Under the pieces are notes generated by a model that did no database searches, was not told where the DNA came from, and worked only from the letters and a program-made list of their open reading frames with translations. Of a stretch of 64,000 bases of DNA, positions 1-11,444 are shown piece by piece (position 1 is the first letter of the stretch; the number at the start of each line of letters is the position of its first letter). The position numbers and the translations under genes are program-made. The stretch is from Cryptomeria japonica (Eukaryota > Streptophyta > Pinopsida > Cupressales > Cupressaceae): positions 654,186,920 to 654,250,919 of the forward strand of contig NC_081405.1 in the NCBI RefSeq assembly GCF_030272615.1, in the 5' to 3' direction.

Positions 1-2119
1 ATCTACCTTATATGTACTGGAGAGAAGCAGTGAATACATCGGTTTATACTTTCAACAGAGTTCACATCAAAAGTGAAACCGATAAGACCCCTTATGAACT
101 ATGGTTTGGTCATACTCCTACTCTTAAGTACTTCAGAATATTTGGAAGCAAATGTTATATTAGAAGAGATGAGTATATTGGAAAATTTGATCTTAGAAGT
201 GACGAAGGAATATTTCTTAGTTATTCATCTAGAGGCAAGGCATATAGATGTTTTAATAAAAGGTTACAGAAAAATCATTCAGAGTACTAATGTGAAGATA
301 GATGAACATTTTAGAGGAGATACAAGATTTGTAGAATTGGTAGTTGAATTGATTATAGATCAACTGACATAGATTGCACTGATATAGAGTGAAGATCTAG
401 TCACACTGGCATCATCAAAGAACTCAACTGTGACTGAAGAACAACAACATGTAATTGAAAATCAAAATAAACCTAGGTATGCAAGATTGAATCATTCAGA
501 GAATTGGATAATTGGAAACAAGAATCAAGGTGTTATGACAAGAGGAAGATTGGCAAATGAAGAGGTATGTTTAATTTCTCAAGTTGAACCAACATCTATT
601 ATTGAAGCATGTCAAGATGAACATTGGATAAAAGAAATGAAAGATGAATTAGAACAAATTGAAAAGAATATTACTTGGACATTAGTTCCCCGGCCTAAAG
701 ACAAAAATGTAATTGGAACTAAATGGGTATATAGAAATAAACTTAATGAAGATGGTGAAGTAATCAGAAACAAATCAAGATTAGTTTGTACAAGTTATTC
801 ATAGAAAGAAGGAATAGATTATAATGAAACCTTTTCACTGGTAGCCAGAATTGAGCCAGTTAGACTATTTCTTGAATTTGCAGCTTATAAGAACTATAAA
901 GTTTATCAGATGGATGTAAAATGTGCATTTCTAAATGGAGATATAGAAGAGGAAGTTTACATTGAACAACCTGATGGATTTTCATTGATAGATAATAAGG
1001 ATATGGTTTCCTAGTTAAGGAAAGCTTTATATGGATTGAAGCATGCTCCCAGAGCTTGGTATGCTAGATTGGATAAATATCTTTTGAAACTTGGTTACAC
1101 AAAAGGTAATGTTGACAACAATTTGTATTACAAAGTTACCAATGATGACATTTTCATTATTGAAGTATTTGTGGATGATATCATTTTTGGAGGTGAAGAT
1201 GGATTATGTAAAGACTTTGCTAACAAGATGTAGGAATAATTTGAAATGTCTATGATTGGAGAGATAAAAAAATTTAGGTTTGTAGATTTCACAAAAAAAT
1301 AAAGGTATATTCATATGTCAAACAAAGTACTTGAAGGAACTTTTGAAGAAATTTGGTATGGAAAACTCTAAACTGGTAAGTACTCCTATGACTACAACTA
1401 ATAAATTAACATTGAAGGATGATTCAGCTCCTTTTAATCCGACAATGTACAAATCTATGATTGGAGGATTACTGTATTTGACACAAACCAGACCTGATAT
1501 AATGAATACAGTGTGTATTGTATCTATATTCCAAAACAATCCTAAATAAAATCATGAATCAACAGTTAAAAGGATTTTCCGGTACCTACAAGGCACAACA
1601 AATCTTGGTTTATGGTATCCTAAGAATGAAAATTTTGATTTATGTGCATATACAAATGCAAATTGGGTAGGAGATGTAGATGACAGAAAGAGTACCACTG
1701 GCAGTGCAGTCTTTCTTGGCAGAAGCTTGATTTCATGGATAAGTAAGAAGTAGACTTGTACATCATTATCAATAGCAAAATCAGAATATGTTGCAGTAGC
1801 AACTAATTGTACTCAAGTACTATGGATCAAGCAAATGTTGAAGGATATAAAGGTAAAATGCAAAGAACCAATAATTATTTATTGTGATAATTTATCAGCA
1901 ATTGATATATCAAAGAATCCGGTATTTCACTCTAAAACAAAGCATTTTTCTATTAAGTACAATTTTTTGAAAGAGAATGTTGAAGCAAATGAAGTGAGAT
2001 TGGTTTATGTGAATACTAAAGAGCAAATCGCAAATATCTTTACAAAGCCTTTTCCTAAGGAAACATTTGAATATCTCAGAGAGCATCTTGGGGTAATCTC
2101 CTCACCAGTAGAAACTTGA
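1..2119 (+). pseudogene. A1 pol remnant: integrase C-terminus, reverse transcriptase, RNase H
   Basis: In order it contains the end of the integrase domain with the copia stretch FRIFGSKCYI (about 135-170), the RT start with GTKWVYRNK (about 715-745), the RT active site as FVDD (1168-1179), the RT region around TRPDI (about 1490), and RNase H with DDRKSTTG (about 1678-1700) and IFTKPFPKETFEYL (about 2036-2080). It ends at TGA 2117-2119. Compared with A2 it has one extra A near 271, a 2-bp loss near 1275, and in-frame stops at 802-804, 1012-1014 and 1231-1233. The reading therefore needs three frames, and no intact polyprotein can be made. The family role is reverse transcription and integration of the element's own RNA. 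The domain calls come from motifs, without a search. Confidence 0.9.
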
Positions 2120-2465
2120 ATGATAAATATTGGCATCAAACCAATGGGGACTAACAGAAAAATATTTTTCTGGCTTTGATGAAGGAGAGCTACTTCTCAG
2201 GGGGAGTAGTTGGTTGAATGTTATGTTTTGAATTCTTAACTGCTTTGGCATTTGATGTCAAAGGGGGAGAGCTATCTATGGAAAAACATTATACCTTGAG
2301 GGAGAGATATACTCTTTAGAGAGATGCATTTTGGTTTCGGTTCTGTATCAAATTTTGTATTGATCTATCTTTGGGAGATTGTTGGTATATTGGTTTTTGG
2401 AATTCTGTTCTTGGCACTTAGATGTTTTTCCATCTAGTGTTGCAATCAATGCCAAAGGGGGAGAT
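2120..2465 (+). other. A1 3' noncoding region with repeated polypurine tracts
   Basis: Short purine runs of the form caaagggggaga or caggggGAG recur near 2198, 2260 and 2452-2464. The last abuts the LTR start TGTTGG at 2466 and is the likely primer for plus-strand synthesis. Repeated tracts of this kind are known in Sireviruses. No ORF of note is present. Confidence 0.75.
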
Positions 2466-2943
2466 TGTTGGTATTATGGGTGACTTCATCATGTGTTGCA
2501 TTAGTTTTGTCATTGACGTCAACACTTATCTTCTTGGAGGTCTACATTGTTGATTTGGCTTTATGGTTATATTGGTTTATTGTTGAACCGACATATTGTG
2601 TTCATCGACATGATTAGTGGCTTATGCACAGTCACCGGTATATGTTCACCGACAGGCTATATGGTTCACCGACAGTGATGATAACTTGGAGATCATTTGG
2701 TTATGTCAAAGACATGGATTGGATGTTTGGATTTGGTGTTTTTCTTATTGGTCTAATTGGGTTGATAGATTTTCCTTTACCGATAGATAGGTCTAGGTTA
2801 TGGACCGGTACATGATATCTATTCTAGATTAGCATGACATGTTATGGAGATGGTTTATTGATTGATAATGTATTGAGCCGACATATTGTATCACATCAAG
2901 ACTTATTTGTAATTGATATAAATTGTAATATCTTTAGTGAGCC
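2466..2943 (+). repeat. A1 3' LTR, first part
   Basis: It begins TGTTGGTATTATGG directly after the polypurine tract and aligns by eye with the A2 LTRs at 16951 and 35392 up to 'tctttagtgagc'. There the solo LTR of family C begins. The last five bases, GAGCC (2939-2943), are the target-site duplication of that insertion. Confidence 0.92.
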
Positions 2944-3734
2944 TATTAGGATTCCCATAGATACTGAGAGGGGGGGGTGATTCAGTATCTAACTGGTGAA
3001 TTGAATTTCTTAACTTAAAACATGTAGAACATATTATAACAGTGTACCGGTATGCAAGAAATAATGCAATAAACATAATTAAAAGCATCCACATGAAAAA
3101 CACACCATAACACAATGTTTTAACAAGGAAGTCCGGTGTGGGAAAAACCTTGGTGGGATTTGTGACCCACAATATTCACTTACTGGCCAATAAGAGAATA
3201 TTACTTACAAGAGGGGCCTACATGTGTAGGAAGGCCAAGTTCCTAGAGCTCACTGCTCAGTGGGAAGTCTCACTAACTTACAATGATGGATTATATAAAT
3301 CCAGTATCTTGTACTGCTTCAGAATAGCATCTATAATGCTAGATCCAGTACCGGTTTCTTCTCTGCTTCTTACATAAACCCTTTAACCTATATTTCGCAT
3401 AATAGGTCTACCTAATTATATTCTACTATTCATCTTCTTCTTTTTTTTAAATGTCCTACAATGATCTCTTATATATATGAGTCATTTTACAATGATGCCA
3501 AGTCGGCTTACAAAGATTTTACAATAATAAACAAAATATAATATAACAAAAATCTTGTCGGCCTCTGTGTCAGTAAGCTTCCTTTCTCTACCAGTGGTCT
3601 GAGTGCCAGTGTAGAGTCTAATCTTGCTAGTGCCAGTGTAATGCCTTGCCGGTGCCATATGATTGTAAGGTTGCTATCAATGATAAAACCTTCAATCACC
3701 TACAATGTCTCATTGGAGTGTGCTTATGCCAACA
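2944..3734 (-). mobile_element. Solo LTR of family C inside the A1 LTR
   Basis: This 791-bp LTR matches the C2 LTRs (44659-45450 and 58359-59149) in reverse complement over its whole length. Its outer end reads TATTAGGATTCC (TGTTAGG with G to A) and its other end reads ...GCCAACA. It is flanked by the exact 5-bp duplication GAGCC at 2939-2943 and 3735-3739. No internal region is present, so it is most simply the product of recombination between the two LTRs of a former full element. Removing it and one GAGCC restores the A1 LTR. Confidence 0.93.
2959..2990 (-). promoter_or_regulatory. U5-end stem-loop, solo LTR C
   Basis: AGATACTGA (2959-2967) and TCAGTATCT (2982-2990) form a perfect 9-bp stem around a G-rich loop on this strand, which is C-rich in the sense RNA. 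It sits just before the LTR end. See the finding on the shared stem-loop. Confidence 0.6.
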
Positions 3735-4385
3735 GAGCCGAACTCATGTATAGGTCTTAGGTTTTGTATATATGATTGTAAGATCTATTGAAAACAATAG
3801 GATCATGATGAGTGTGTGCGAATATTGAAGAGTGAAAATAAGCATATCCTTGTGTGAATCACACAGACATTATCTGAAGGTTGAAGGAAGGTTATGAAGG
3901 TGTTTAGCACTCATGGTCAGAGCTTAAACTGGTACTGAATCTAGTATTGCAGATGTTATTTCAAGAAGTATATTGTTATTGGATTTAACCATCCAATTGT
4001 AGTCAGTGTGACTCCTATTTTGTGATTGAGCAGTAAGCTCTAGGTGGTTGACCTTTTTGCATGTGCAGACCCCATTTGTATACACTTACTATCTGCAGTA
4101 GTATTATCTGATTGTGGGTAAGGTTTCCCACCATGGTTTTTCCCCTTACCAAGTTTCCACGTCAAAATCTTGATGTCATGTGTTGTGGATGTTGTTTCTC
4201 TTTCTATTACATGCATTAAGTTATACCTGTACTACTATAACTATTAATTTGTGTTACTGACACTTAATTTTGGTTTACCGGCATTAAGTTTAAGTTGGAA
4301 TAATTTTCATTTGGGTTATAATTTATTGACAACTGGTTCACAAATAATTCTCCCCCCTCTCTGTTGTCCTTCCCGATTGCTAGCA
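3735..4385 (+). repeat. A1 3' LTR, second part
   Basis: It continues the A1 LTR after the solo LTR, beginning with the second GAGCC. It includes the family-A stretch 'taggttttgtata' (TATA-like, about 3764-3772), the conserved 'gtgggtaaggtttcccaccatgg' region near 4115, and the C-rich end with TAGCA at 4381-4385. The end matches the A2 LTR end, TAACA, with substitutions. Confidence 0.88.
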
Positions 4386-5279
4386 CATTGTTCTTCTAAA
4401 TTGCATTGGTATATCCGGTATCATTTCTTGACCTACAATGATTACAAAAATGTCCAAACTTTCCTCATGCATGACATTTAACATTCATTATGCAATCTTC
4501 TGATCTATGACCATATTTCTTGCAGTTTGTGCATTGACCAGGAACATAATTGTAGTTTTGATTTGCCTTATTTATACATTGTTTAGCCATATGCCCAAAT
4601 TTATTGCAAAAAAATATCTACCATTGAATTTATAAGCCTTAGATTGCCTTACCAGTTTCCTCTGTTTTGATGAGTTCTGCATACCAGTTGTCTAATCTTC
4701 ATTTGCGGTACCAGAGCTTTCACCTTGTACAAATCCAAGTCCTCTATAATCATCAATCTATCTTTGTCTTTTCAATAAGTCATCCAACTGTGTAGCACTG
4801 ATCCTAAACTTTTCTTTATACTCACTTGCAGTAGTCAAATCATATCTCAAAGTAGTTATTTGTCTTTCAAGTTCTTGTTCATTATTCCGAGAGTGTGCCA
4901 AATAAGATCTCAACAAATTATTCTCATGATTCAATCTGCCACATTCATCAAATTTGTTATTCAGAGATATGACAAGATTATATTTCTTCTTCTTTCTATC
5001 AATATCTTTTGATAACCTCATAGTGAGATCTTGCATTTAATTCTTCATGAGCATGTTTGATTGACTTAGTTTTTGACATTGTTCCTTAAGAGCATTCTTC
5101 TCCTCATCATCCAGTTTTTGCAAAAGTTCTTTTCTCTTGGCTTGAGCAGATGATAACCTTTCTTGCAGGATAAGGACGAATTCATTTGCAAAATTTAATT
5201 ATTCTTGCAATTTCAAATTCTTCATCCTTTCAACATCATAATGCTCAAGAGCCATCTCAAGTTGCTTCTCCATAGCCAT
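4386..5279 (-). pseudogene. C1 gag N-terminal part: coiled coil and start of zinc-knuckle region
   Basis: The start is the ATG at 5277-5279, about 60 bases after the primer site. The longest open part (4758-5036) is a charged coiled coil with MQDLTMR and SATQLDDLLKRQR, which aligns with the C2 gag around MQDMTMR and SLEELGDMLKNQ. Further left, the reverse strand shows degenerate knuckle-like Cys/His codons between about 4460 and 4620. The sequence stops at 4386, where A1 was inserted, and several in-frame stops are present. The family role is the nucleocapsid of the virus-like particle. Homology to C2 gag is by eye. Confidence 0.75.
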
Positions 5280-5340
5280 GTTCAAATTTTCTAGTTTTAG
5301 GATCTTCCTCAAGCTATTAAACTTCTTCCGAGGTACCAAT

Positions 5341-5353
5341 CTCTGATACCAAT
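5341..5353 (-). other. C1 primer-binding site
   Basis: On the minus strand it reads ATTGGTATCAGAG, directly after the LTR. This is the usual copia site complementary to the 3' end of a methionine tRNA. Confidence 0.85.
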
Positions 5354-6224
5354 TGTTGGGATCCAAGAACACTAAGAGGGGCGAGGGGGATGAATTGGTG
5401 TTTTGCTAGTATTTAACCTTTTATACCACGCATATATAAACCGGTAAACAAATAAGCATATAACAAGAAGCAAATAAACCATCCACATAAATGAACACCA
5501 TAACACAAAAAATTTATACGTGGAAAAACTAAGATGGGATTTGTGACCCACAATATTAGTTCACTAGCCATATGAAAAGATATTACATATAATAGGGGCA
5601 TGCGCATGCAGGAAGGCACACTCCCTAGAGCATACTTCTCATCACTAAAGAGCCTCACTACCTACAAGCTTTCTGCTAAAGTAAATTACTAAAAATGAAC
5701 TCAAGAATGCATCTACTATGCCAAATAAAGTTTTGGTTTTGTCTCTGCTCTGTACCTGTTCATAAATCTTGAACTACTACCGGTATCTCTTCTCCTACAA
5801 GAATGCTTTCCAAGATATCTATAGATCATTATAGGATATAGCATTCGCATACAAAATTATCTTCATACATATATTTTGCATCATACAGTTCTGCTATATT
5901 TTCCTATATCCACACACTTCATATCTTCTCTATTTCTCACAAAATAACCTAGCAGACTGACCTATATACCTATTAAAAAAAATAAGCCTTATGTCATCTT
6001 ACAATACATTTACAAAATATATTCAATGTCGGCCTTGACAATATTTACAAAATGATTTATTAAGTAAACCCTCCTTGATGTCGGTGTCAGTGCCGGTGTA
6101 GCCCTAAATGCTCCAAAGCCGATATCTATCAGTATATGCCTCCTAGTGCAAGTATATGACTTCCATCTAATCTTGTTGCCATCAATGACAAAAAAATGAA
6201 TCCAATGAGTGTGAATTGCCAACA
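5354..6224 (-). repeat. C1 5' LTR
   Basis: The 871-bp LTR runs from TGTTGGGATCC (5354) to TGCCAACA (6224) on the plus strand. It lies between the primer site and the interrupted C3 ORF. It shares scattered blocks with the C2 LTR, for example the 'gggatttgtgacccacaatatt' segment near 5535. Confidence 0.82.
5368..5402 (-). promoter_or_regulatory. U5-end stem-loop, C1 LTR
   Basis: AACAC (5368-5372) pairs with GTGTT (5398-5402) around a G-rich loop on this strand. This is the weakest copy, with a 5-bp stem, but it lies at the same distance from the primer site as the others. Confidence 0.45.
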
Positions 6225-6459
6225 AGTAGATCCTAGTGCAACCAAGTTTGGAACCTTTAAGGATAAATCTATAAAACTACATTCTGAGTTGGCCAAACCA
6301 ATGATTGCTAAGAAAGTTATAAAAGAAGTTGAACAATTTGATGTGGAACAAGGCTTTACAAATGAGATTATTGTTGAAGGAAGAGAAAGATTTGAAGAAA
6401 AGAAGGTTGGAACATCTAGTACACCCATCGGTAGATAGACAAGGAGTATAGTTGTCAAG
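6225..6459 (+). pseudogene. C3 accessory ORF, first visible segment
   Basis: An open frame runs from 6226 through a TAG at 6436-6438 to the D insertion, with a lysine/glutamate-rich sequence including AKKVIKEVEQFD and GTSSTPIG. Joining it to 15434 after removing D and one GAGAA keeps the frame into a proline-rich stretch (PPPPPK). It is broadly similar to the C2 accessory ORF (55353-58162): a charged C-terminal part rich in Lys, Pro and Thr. In Sirevirus-type copia elements an extra ORF sits between pol and the 3' LTR, and its function is not established. Confidence 0.65.
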
Positions 6460-6464
6460 GAGAA
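6460..6464. repeat. Target-site duplication of D, left copy
   Basis: GAGAA here is repeated exactly at 15429-15433, on either side of element D. Confidence 0.92.
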
Positions 6465-8144
6465 TGTTGAGCACAATGTACCACCAAGAGGGGGCTGAGT
6501 CAATGGTTACTAAAAATATTTTCCTTCCTTTTAAACCAAGCCTTGAGTACCGGTTAACAACCTAAACACTAAACAATCAAATTAGTAAGATATGAGTGGA
6601 TATCAAAATGGCCAAACACACAAATGCATAACCCACAACATCGGATGTACGAGGAAAATCCAATATGGGAAAAACCTCGATGAGAAATGCTGCTGGCTCC
6701 AATCTAGCCTCACAATGAAACAACAGATTACAATGATTTAGGGCCCCAACCCAAGGAGCACCAACCCTTGCACCAAGCACCAACTAGGTGTAATACAATG
6801 CAATACAATTTTAATGCAATGAAAGCACCTAGTTGCAAATGAATTCTACAACACTTGATCAATGAATGTCTATTGGTTAACAAGATCCTCTTCCTCACTA
6901 GTTATCACACTATCAGTTATTTGATTACTCTCTCTGATCACTCACTGGTTACTCCCAGCCTTTCTTCTCTCTCTCTCAGCCTCACACTTGTGTCACTCTT
7001 GGATGCCTTCCTAATTAATCACTCCTTACTAGTACACTTGACAGTTAAGACTCTAACAGTTTGTCGGTTACTCTATCTCTACCAGTTAGACCCTATCACT
7101 GGTTCAGCCTGCTAAAACACATAGTAACTCTATGAGAAATAACTCTAAGGTAGATAATATTTGTTCTTGCTCAGGCTCTCTTTTCTCTCACACCTCGCAT
7201 CTAACATCAACTGATATCAGTCTTGAGCTAACATATTTATCTTTTAGGGTTCCCACCAAAGGCAACATTTAAATAGAATCATGTTAGGTTTTTCTTTCAC
7301 CAACTCGATCCCTATTATATTTGATCTGATTTTGTTTTCAGGAGTGGTGATTTACATCACACAAAACAACACCGCCATCTCCTTGCTTTTCAATGTGTGT
7401 TTTCTATTTTAGGATGTCTATGACATGCTTTTCTACGTTTCTCTATCAATCGCCATTAATGGATCAACTGTCTCCTTGGGAAATAAAGTACAAAGATAAG
7501 ATATTCTTGCAAGGTCAGTTCAATCATCTTTCCACCTTATCTTCCTCAAGCTGCAACATTTAGCCATCCTTCCATTATTTTTGGGTTCTTCATTAAAGCT
7601 GACCTGCTTGTTGACTACTAGGTTAATGAGTACTTCACCTAACTCTGCGTGATCACCACCTGGTTTCCACTTTTCATCCTTGTCAACATGCACCTATGCT
7701 TGGTTTGCTATGTCAGTTTGGCATCCTTCACCAACCAAGATTAACTACTGGTTCTACTCACCTTACCAGTATAACCTAACTTCACTGATTGGTCCTTCAT
7801 ACTTGTAGACCCCTTCTCTATCAGTGGATCAGCTTGGCCTTCCATCAAACATGTTGGTCCATCTACTAAGTCCATTTTCTAGTAGCATTAAACTTCTTTG
7901 TGTATACCAGTTCACATCCTTTTGTTCTTCTATGCTTTCTTGCTTTGCCTTGCCAGTGGTCCTGCTTGACCAATAGATGATGCATTTCATGTGTACCGAT
8001 AACATACCTTTTTATCTTCTTACACACATATTGATTGACATCATCATGTCATACTTCACCCATACCGATCACCATTACTTACTCACTGGTGACTATGCCA
8101 TACTAATTGACATCAATGACAACCTAATGCCAACAATGCCAACA
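6465..8144 (-). repeat. D 3' LTR (left copy)
   Basis: It runs from TGTTGAGCAC to TGCCAACA (plus strand) and pairs with 13709-15428. It is pyrimidine-rich on the plus strand. The short plus-strand ORFs inside it (for example 6855-7115 and 7977-8276) are chance frames with counterparts in the other LTR. Confidence 0.92.
6480..6507 (-). promoter_or_regulatory. U5-end stem-loop, D 3' LTR
   Basis: ACCACC (6480-6485) faces AATGGT (6502-6507). In the sense RNA this gives four Watson-Crick pairs and two G-U pairs around a C-rich loop. It is a decayed version of the perfect copy in the other D LTR. Confidence 0.45.
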
Positions 8145-8280
8145 ATATCCCCCTTTGGCATTAATGTCAACTCATTGCAAGACTTCACACTGGTATATTT
8201 CTCCCCCTTTGACACAATGAAAAAGGGTCAGGGTACTTCATTCTCCCCCTTTGATTCATACTTGTCTCCCCCTTAGTCAA
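8145..8280 (-). other. D polypurine tract cluster
   Basis: Four pyrimidine runs of the form tcccccttt (purine on the element strand) lie near 8149, 8201, 8244 and 8266. The first abuts the LTR and is the probable plus-strand primer. Confidence 0.75.
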
Positions 8281-9890
8281 ATCTTCTCTTAGTGAGTAAA
8301 GCTGGTATTGAGACACACAACCCTAAAGTTTCCCTATGATTAGCATGTGGTTCAAGAGATATAGATGCGACTATGAACTCCCCCTGAACAATATATCTCC
8401 TTACAAACTTAAGTGCATGAGGCAGGTGAAACAACTCCCATATTGTGTCATAAGTACTCAAAAGTTCTTACTGGTAATGGTTTGGTGAATATGTCTACCA
8501 CTTGTTCTCCTGTAGGGACATATTCCATCTTTACTTCTCATCCTTCAACCTTCTCTTTGAGAAAATGATACTTGATGGCTATATGCTTTGTCCTTCAATG
8601 CAACACCGGGTTCTTTGATATGTTGATGGCACTTGAATTATCACACTAGATGGGAATAGGATTAGAGATGTCCACCTATATGTCCTTGAGGGTTTTCTTC
8701 ATCCAAAGCACCTAAGAGTAGCTTGTAGTACCAAAAATGTATTTTGCTTCAACAGTTGATAGGGAGACTGAATCCTACTTCTTGCTATGCCATGAGACCA
8801 ACCAGTCACCTTGGAAGATTGTGCTCTTCCAGTCATCAATTCAACCTACCCAATCAGCATTAGTATATGCTTCCAAGATGAATTCCCCTTATTTAGGGTA
8901 CCACAATCCATAATTGATTTTCCCTTGCAGGTACCTAAAAAATTTGCTTATGACATTCATATGTGACTCCTTAGGTATTGCTTGAAATCCAACCACCATA
9001 CACACTGCCTGCACTATATCTGGTCTAGAAGTAGTAAGATAAAATAAGCTGCCTATCATGAATCTATATAATATCTGATCCACCACTGGTGATTTATCAT
9101 TGTTTCTTAATTTGCTTTCGGTCACCATGGGGGTACTTACCGGTTTCCAGTCCTCCATTTGAAACTTCTTTAGCATATGCTTTCCATACCTGGTTTGTGA
9201 GATAAATATTCCCTTACCTAGTTGTGATATCCACAAGCCAAGGAAGTGTGTCAATTCTCCAAGCATTGACATCTCAAATTCTGGCTGCATTTGATTAGTA
9301 AATTCTTTGCAAAGTGTGTCCTTGTTGCCTCCAAAAATGATGTCATCTACATACACAATCACAATGATCATGTGATTTCCATCTGCCTTGATGTATAGAT
9401 TATTGTTAGCACTCCCCTTTTTGAATCCTTGCTCCTTCAGATACTGATCTAGCCTTAAATACCATGCTCTAAGTGCCTGCTTTAAACCATATAGGGTTTT
9501 CTTCAACTGGCACACAAAGGTTTCATCATCATGTAACAAAAATCCTTCTAGTTGCTCCATGTACACTTCTTCCAAATTTCCATTATGGAAGGCAGATTTT
9601 ACATCCGTTTGATATACCTTATAACCCTTGTAGGTTGAAAAAGGTAGAAACATTCTAATTGCATCTAATCTAGCCAACGGTGCAAATGTGTCTTCAAAAT
9701 CAATGCCCTCTACTTGAGAGTAACCCTTGCACGCAAGTCTAGATTTATGCCTAAAAATTTTACCTTCTTCATTCATCTTATTCTGGTAGACCCATTTGGT
9801 GCCAATGATGTTCTTGTCTTCTGATCTAGGGACTAATTCCCAAGTCTTGTTCTTCTCAATCTGCTGCAACTCTTCTTCTATGACATCCAT
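8281..9890 (-). pseudogene. D reverse transcriptase and RNase H
   Basis: The open part 8889-9890 (333 codons) holds a nearly whole copia RT: TWELVPRSEDKNIIGTKWVY, DVKSAFHNGNLEEVYMEQ, LYGLKQA, and the active site YVDD (plus-strand 9342-9353, intact), then SRPDIVQAV and KFFRYLQG. RNase H follows leftward to about 8290 with stops. It is recognisable from INISKNPVLH-like and VDIFTKPLP-like codons around 8480-8640. The family role is cDNA synthesis and RNA primer removal. This is the best-preserved pol segment in the window, but it is separated from the integrase part by stops. Confidence 0.9.
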
Positions 9891-11444
9891 CCATTTCTAA
9901 CTTTTGTTGGCCTCATTGAATGTTTCAACTTCTACTTCAGTCATGAGGCAAAAATTGACTTGTTCATCATTCCAAGCAAGTCTTCTCCTAGTCTGCACAC
10001 CATCACTCTTATTACCTAAAATCTGTTCTTTTAGGTGCTTTATCTACACATACCGGTTAGGGACCTTTTTGGATGCTTCTTCTGGTTCATTGTTTGACTG
10101 AGCTTCTTCACCTTCATCACCAGAATCATCATGCTGGTTTACTTGTGTTTGTCTTCCTTTGTGAATATCCTCATCAACTCTTACATGCACACTCTCAATG
10201 ACTCTTTTTATTCTTTTGTTGTAGCATTTATAGGCCTTACTATTAGTTGAGTAACCAAGGAAGATCCCTTCATCACTCCTAGAATCAAAACTACCTAAAC
10301 TATCCATATCTCTCTTGATAAAACACTTGCTTCCAAATACTTTGAAGTACTTGATTGATGGTTTCCAGTCAAACCACAACTCATAAGATCTCATTTTGTT
10401 GTTTGTTCTTAGTTGAACTTGGTTCAACGTATATGCAGAAGTATGAACAGCTTCCTTCCAATACATGTCCAACAAACTTGCCTCATTTAACATGATTCTG
10501 GCCATCTCCTTGATTGTCATGTTCTTCCTTTCTACCACACCATTTTGTTGTGGTTTTCTAGGGGTTGACTATTGCCTTCTGATTCCATGTCTTTCATAGT
10601 AATATTCAAACTCATTTGATGTGAACTCTCCACCCCTGTCTGATCTTAAGCATTTCAGCTTGCACCCAGTTTCCTTCTCTACCATCTTTTGAAAGATCTT
10701 GAATCTATCAAATGCTTGTGATTTATCTTGTTGGAAAGTGACCCATGCCATTCTGGAATAGTCATCAATGAAGAGCATAAAATATCTTTCATCGGTAAGA
10801 GATCTTGTTCTACTTGGACCACACAGAATCTGTATGTACAATTTCAAGCAGTCTTGAGGTGTTGTGTTCTTTTGTCTTGAAGCTCACTTTAGTATGCTTC
10901 CCTTTCACACATTCATCAAAAAATGTGCTTAACAGTTTGATAGTTGGTGGTATATTTCTTGCATACCCCCTTTTTCTTACTGTAACTAAGTTATCAAAAT
11001 TTATGTGGCCTAATCTTTGTGCCACAACCAGCTTTCATCCACTTGTCCCAACATGCATTAGGATTCAAAACATTCTTTCTGATTGTATACATTACCATCT
11101 ATCCTCTTACCTTCAGCTACAACCTGACCGATACTCTCCTTCTTTATCTAGCAATCGATAGAATCAAAGGTGAATTTATAACCTTTGTCACACATTTGAC
11201 TCACACTCAACAAATTGTGCTTTAGGCCTTCCACATAATACACAACATGTGCTTTCAGTTTGCCATCAATGTTTAGAGTACCTTTTCCCTTTATCTTTAT
11301 CGATGAGTTGTCTCCAGATCTTACTGATCCACCATTCCATTCTTCAAGTTTGATAAATTTATTTTTATCACCGGTCATGTGGTTGGAACAACCACTATTT
11401 ACAACCCATAGATTTCTTCTTTTAGCATGTAGGGCAGTCTGCAC
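9891..11444 (-). pseudogene. D protease and integrase
   Basis: Read right to left. The protease-type motif near the start of 11148-11444 reads NSGCSNHMTG, so the catalytic Asp of the usual DSG has become Asn (G to A). A pre-integrase zinc region follows (LLSVSQMCDKGYKF, then the H..C part in 10810-11025). The integrase core is in 10569-10847 (LFIDDYSRMAWVTF, RSDRGGEF), and the C-terminal part in 10044-10538 starts with VERKN and includes FGSKCFIKRD and YNKRIKRV. Stops and one frame change separate the blocks. The family role is proteolytic maturation and insertion of the cDNA into chromosomes. Confidence 0.88.

Larger units (their letters stand above)
1..4385 (+). mobile_element. A1: Sirevirus-type Ty1/copia retrotransposon, 5' part outside window
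   Basis: This is the 3' part of a copia element. It starts inside the integrase domain at base 1 and runs through reverse transcriptase, RNase H, a 3' noncoding region with polypurine tracts, and the 3' LTR. It is the same family as A2, and the two can be read side by side. The 3' LTR (2466-4385) is interrupted by a solo LTR of another family at 2944-3734. The base after its end (4386) lies inside the gag of the reverse-oriented element C1, so A1 probably inserted into C1. The matching left border and duplicate (expected CATTG) would be left of the window. That last point is inference. Confidence 0.88.
4386..6224 (-). mobile_element. C1: 5' end of a Sirevirus-type copia element, truncated
   Basis: In reverse orientation it holds a complete 5' LTR (5354-6224), a primer site (5341-5353) and the gag start (5279 down to 4386), where A1 interrupts it. 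It is related to C2 but its LTR is clearly different, so it is a sister family. Its right edge lies directly against the accessory ORF of C3, so C1 inserted into C3. The expected duplicate AGTAG (6225-6229) should recur left of the window. Confidence 0.8.

Noticed and set aside
6855-7115. Plus-strand ORFs in the D LTR (also 14184-14405)
   Set aside because: They are chance frames in the T/C-rich strand of the LTR, with related frames in the other LTR copy and no domain.
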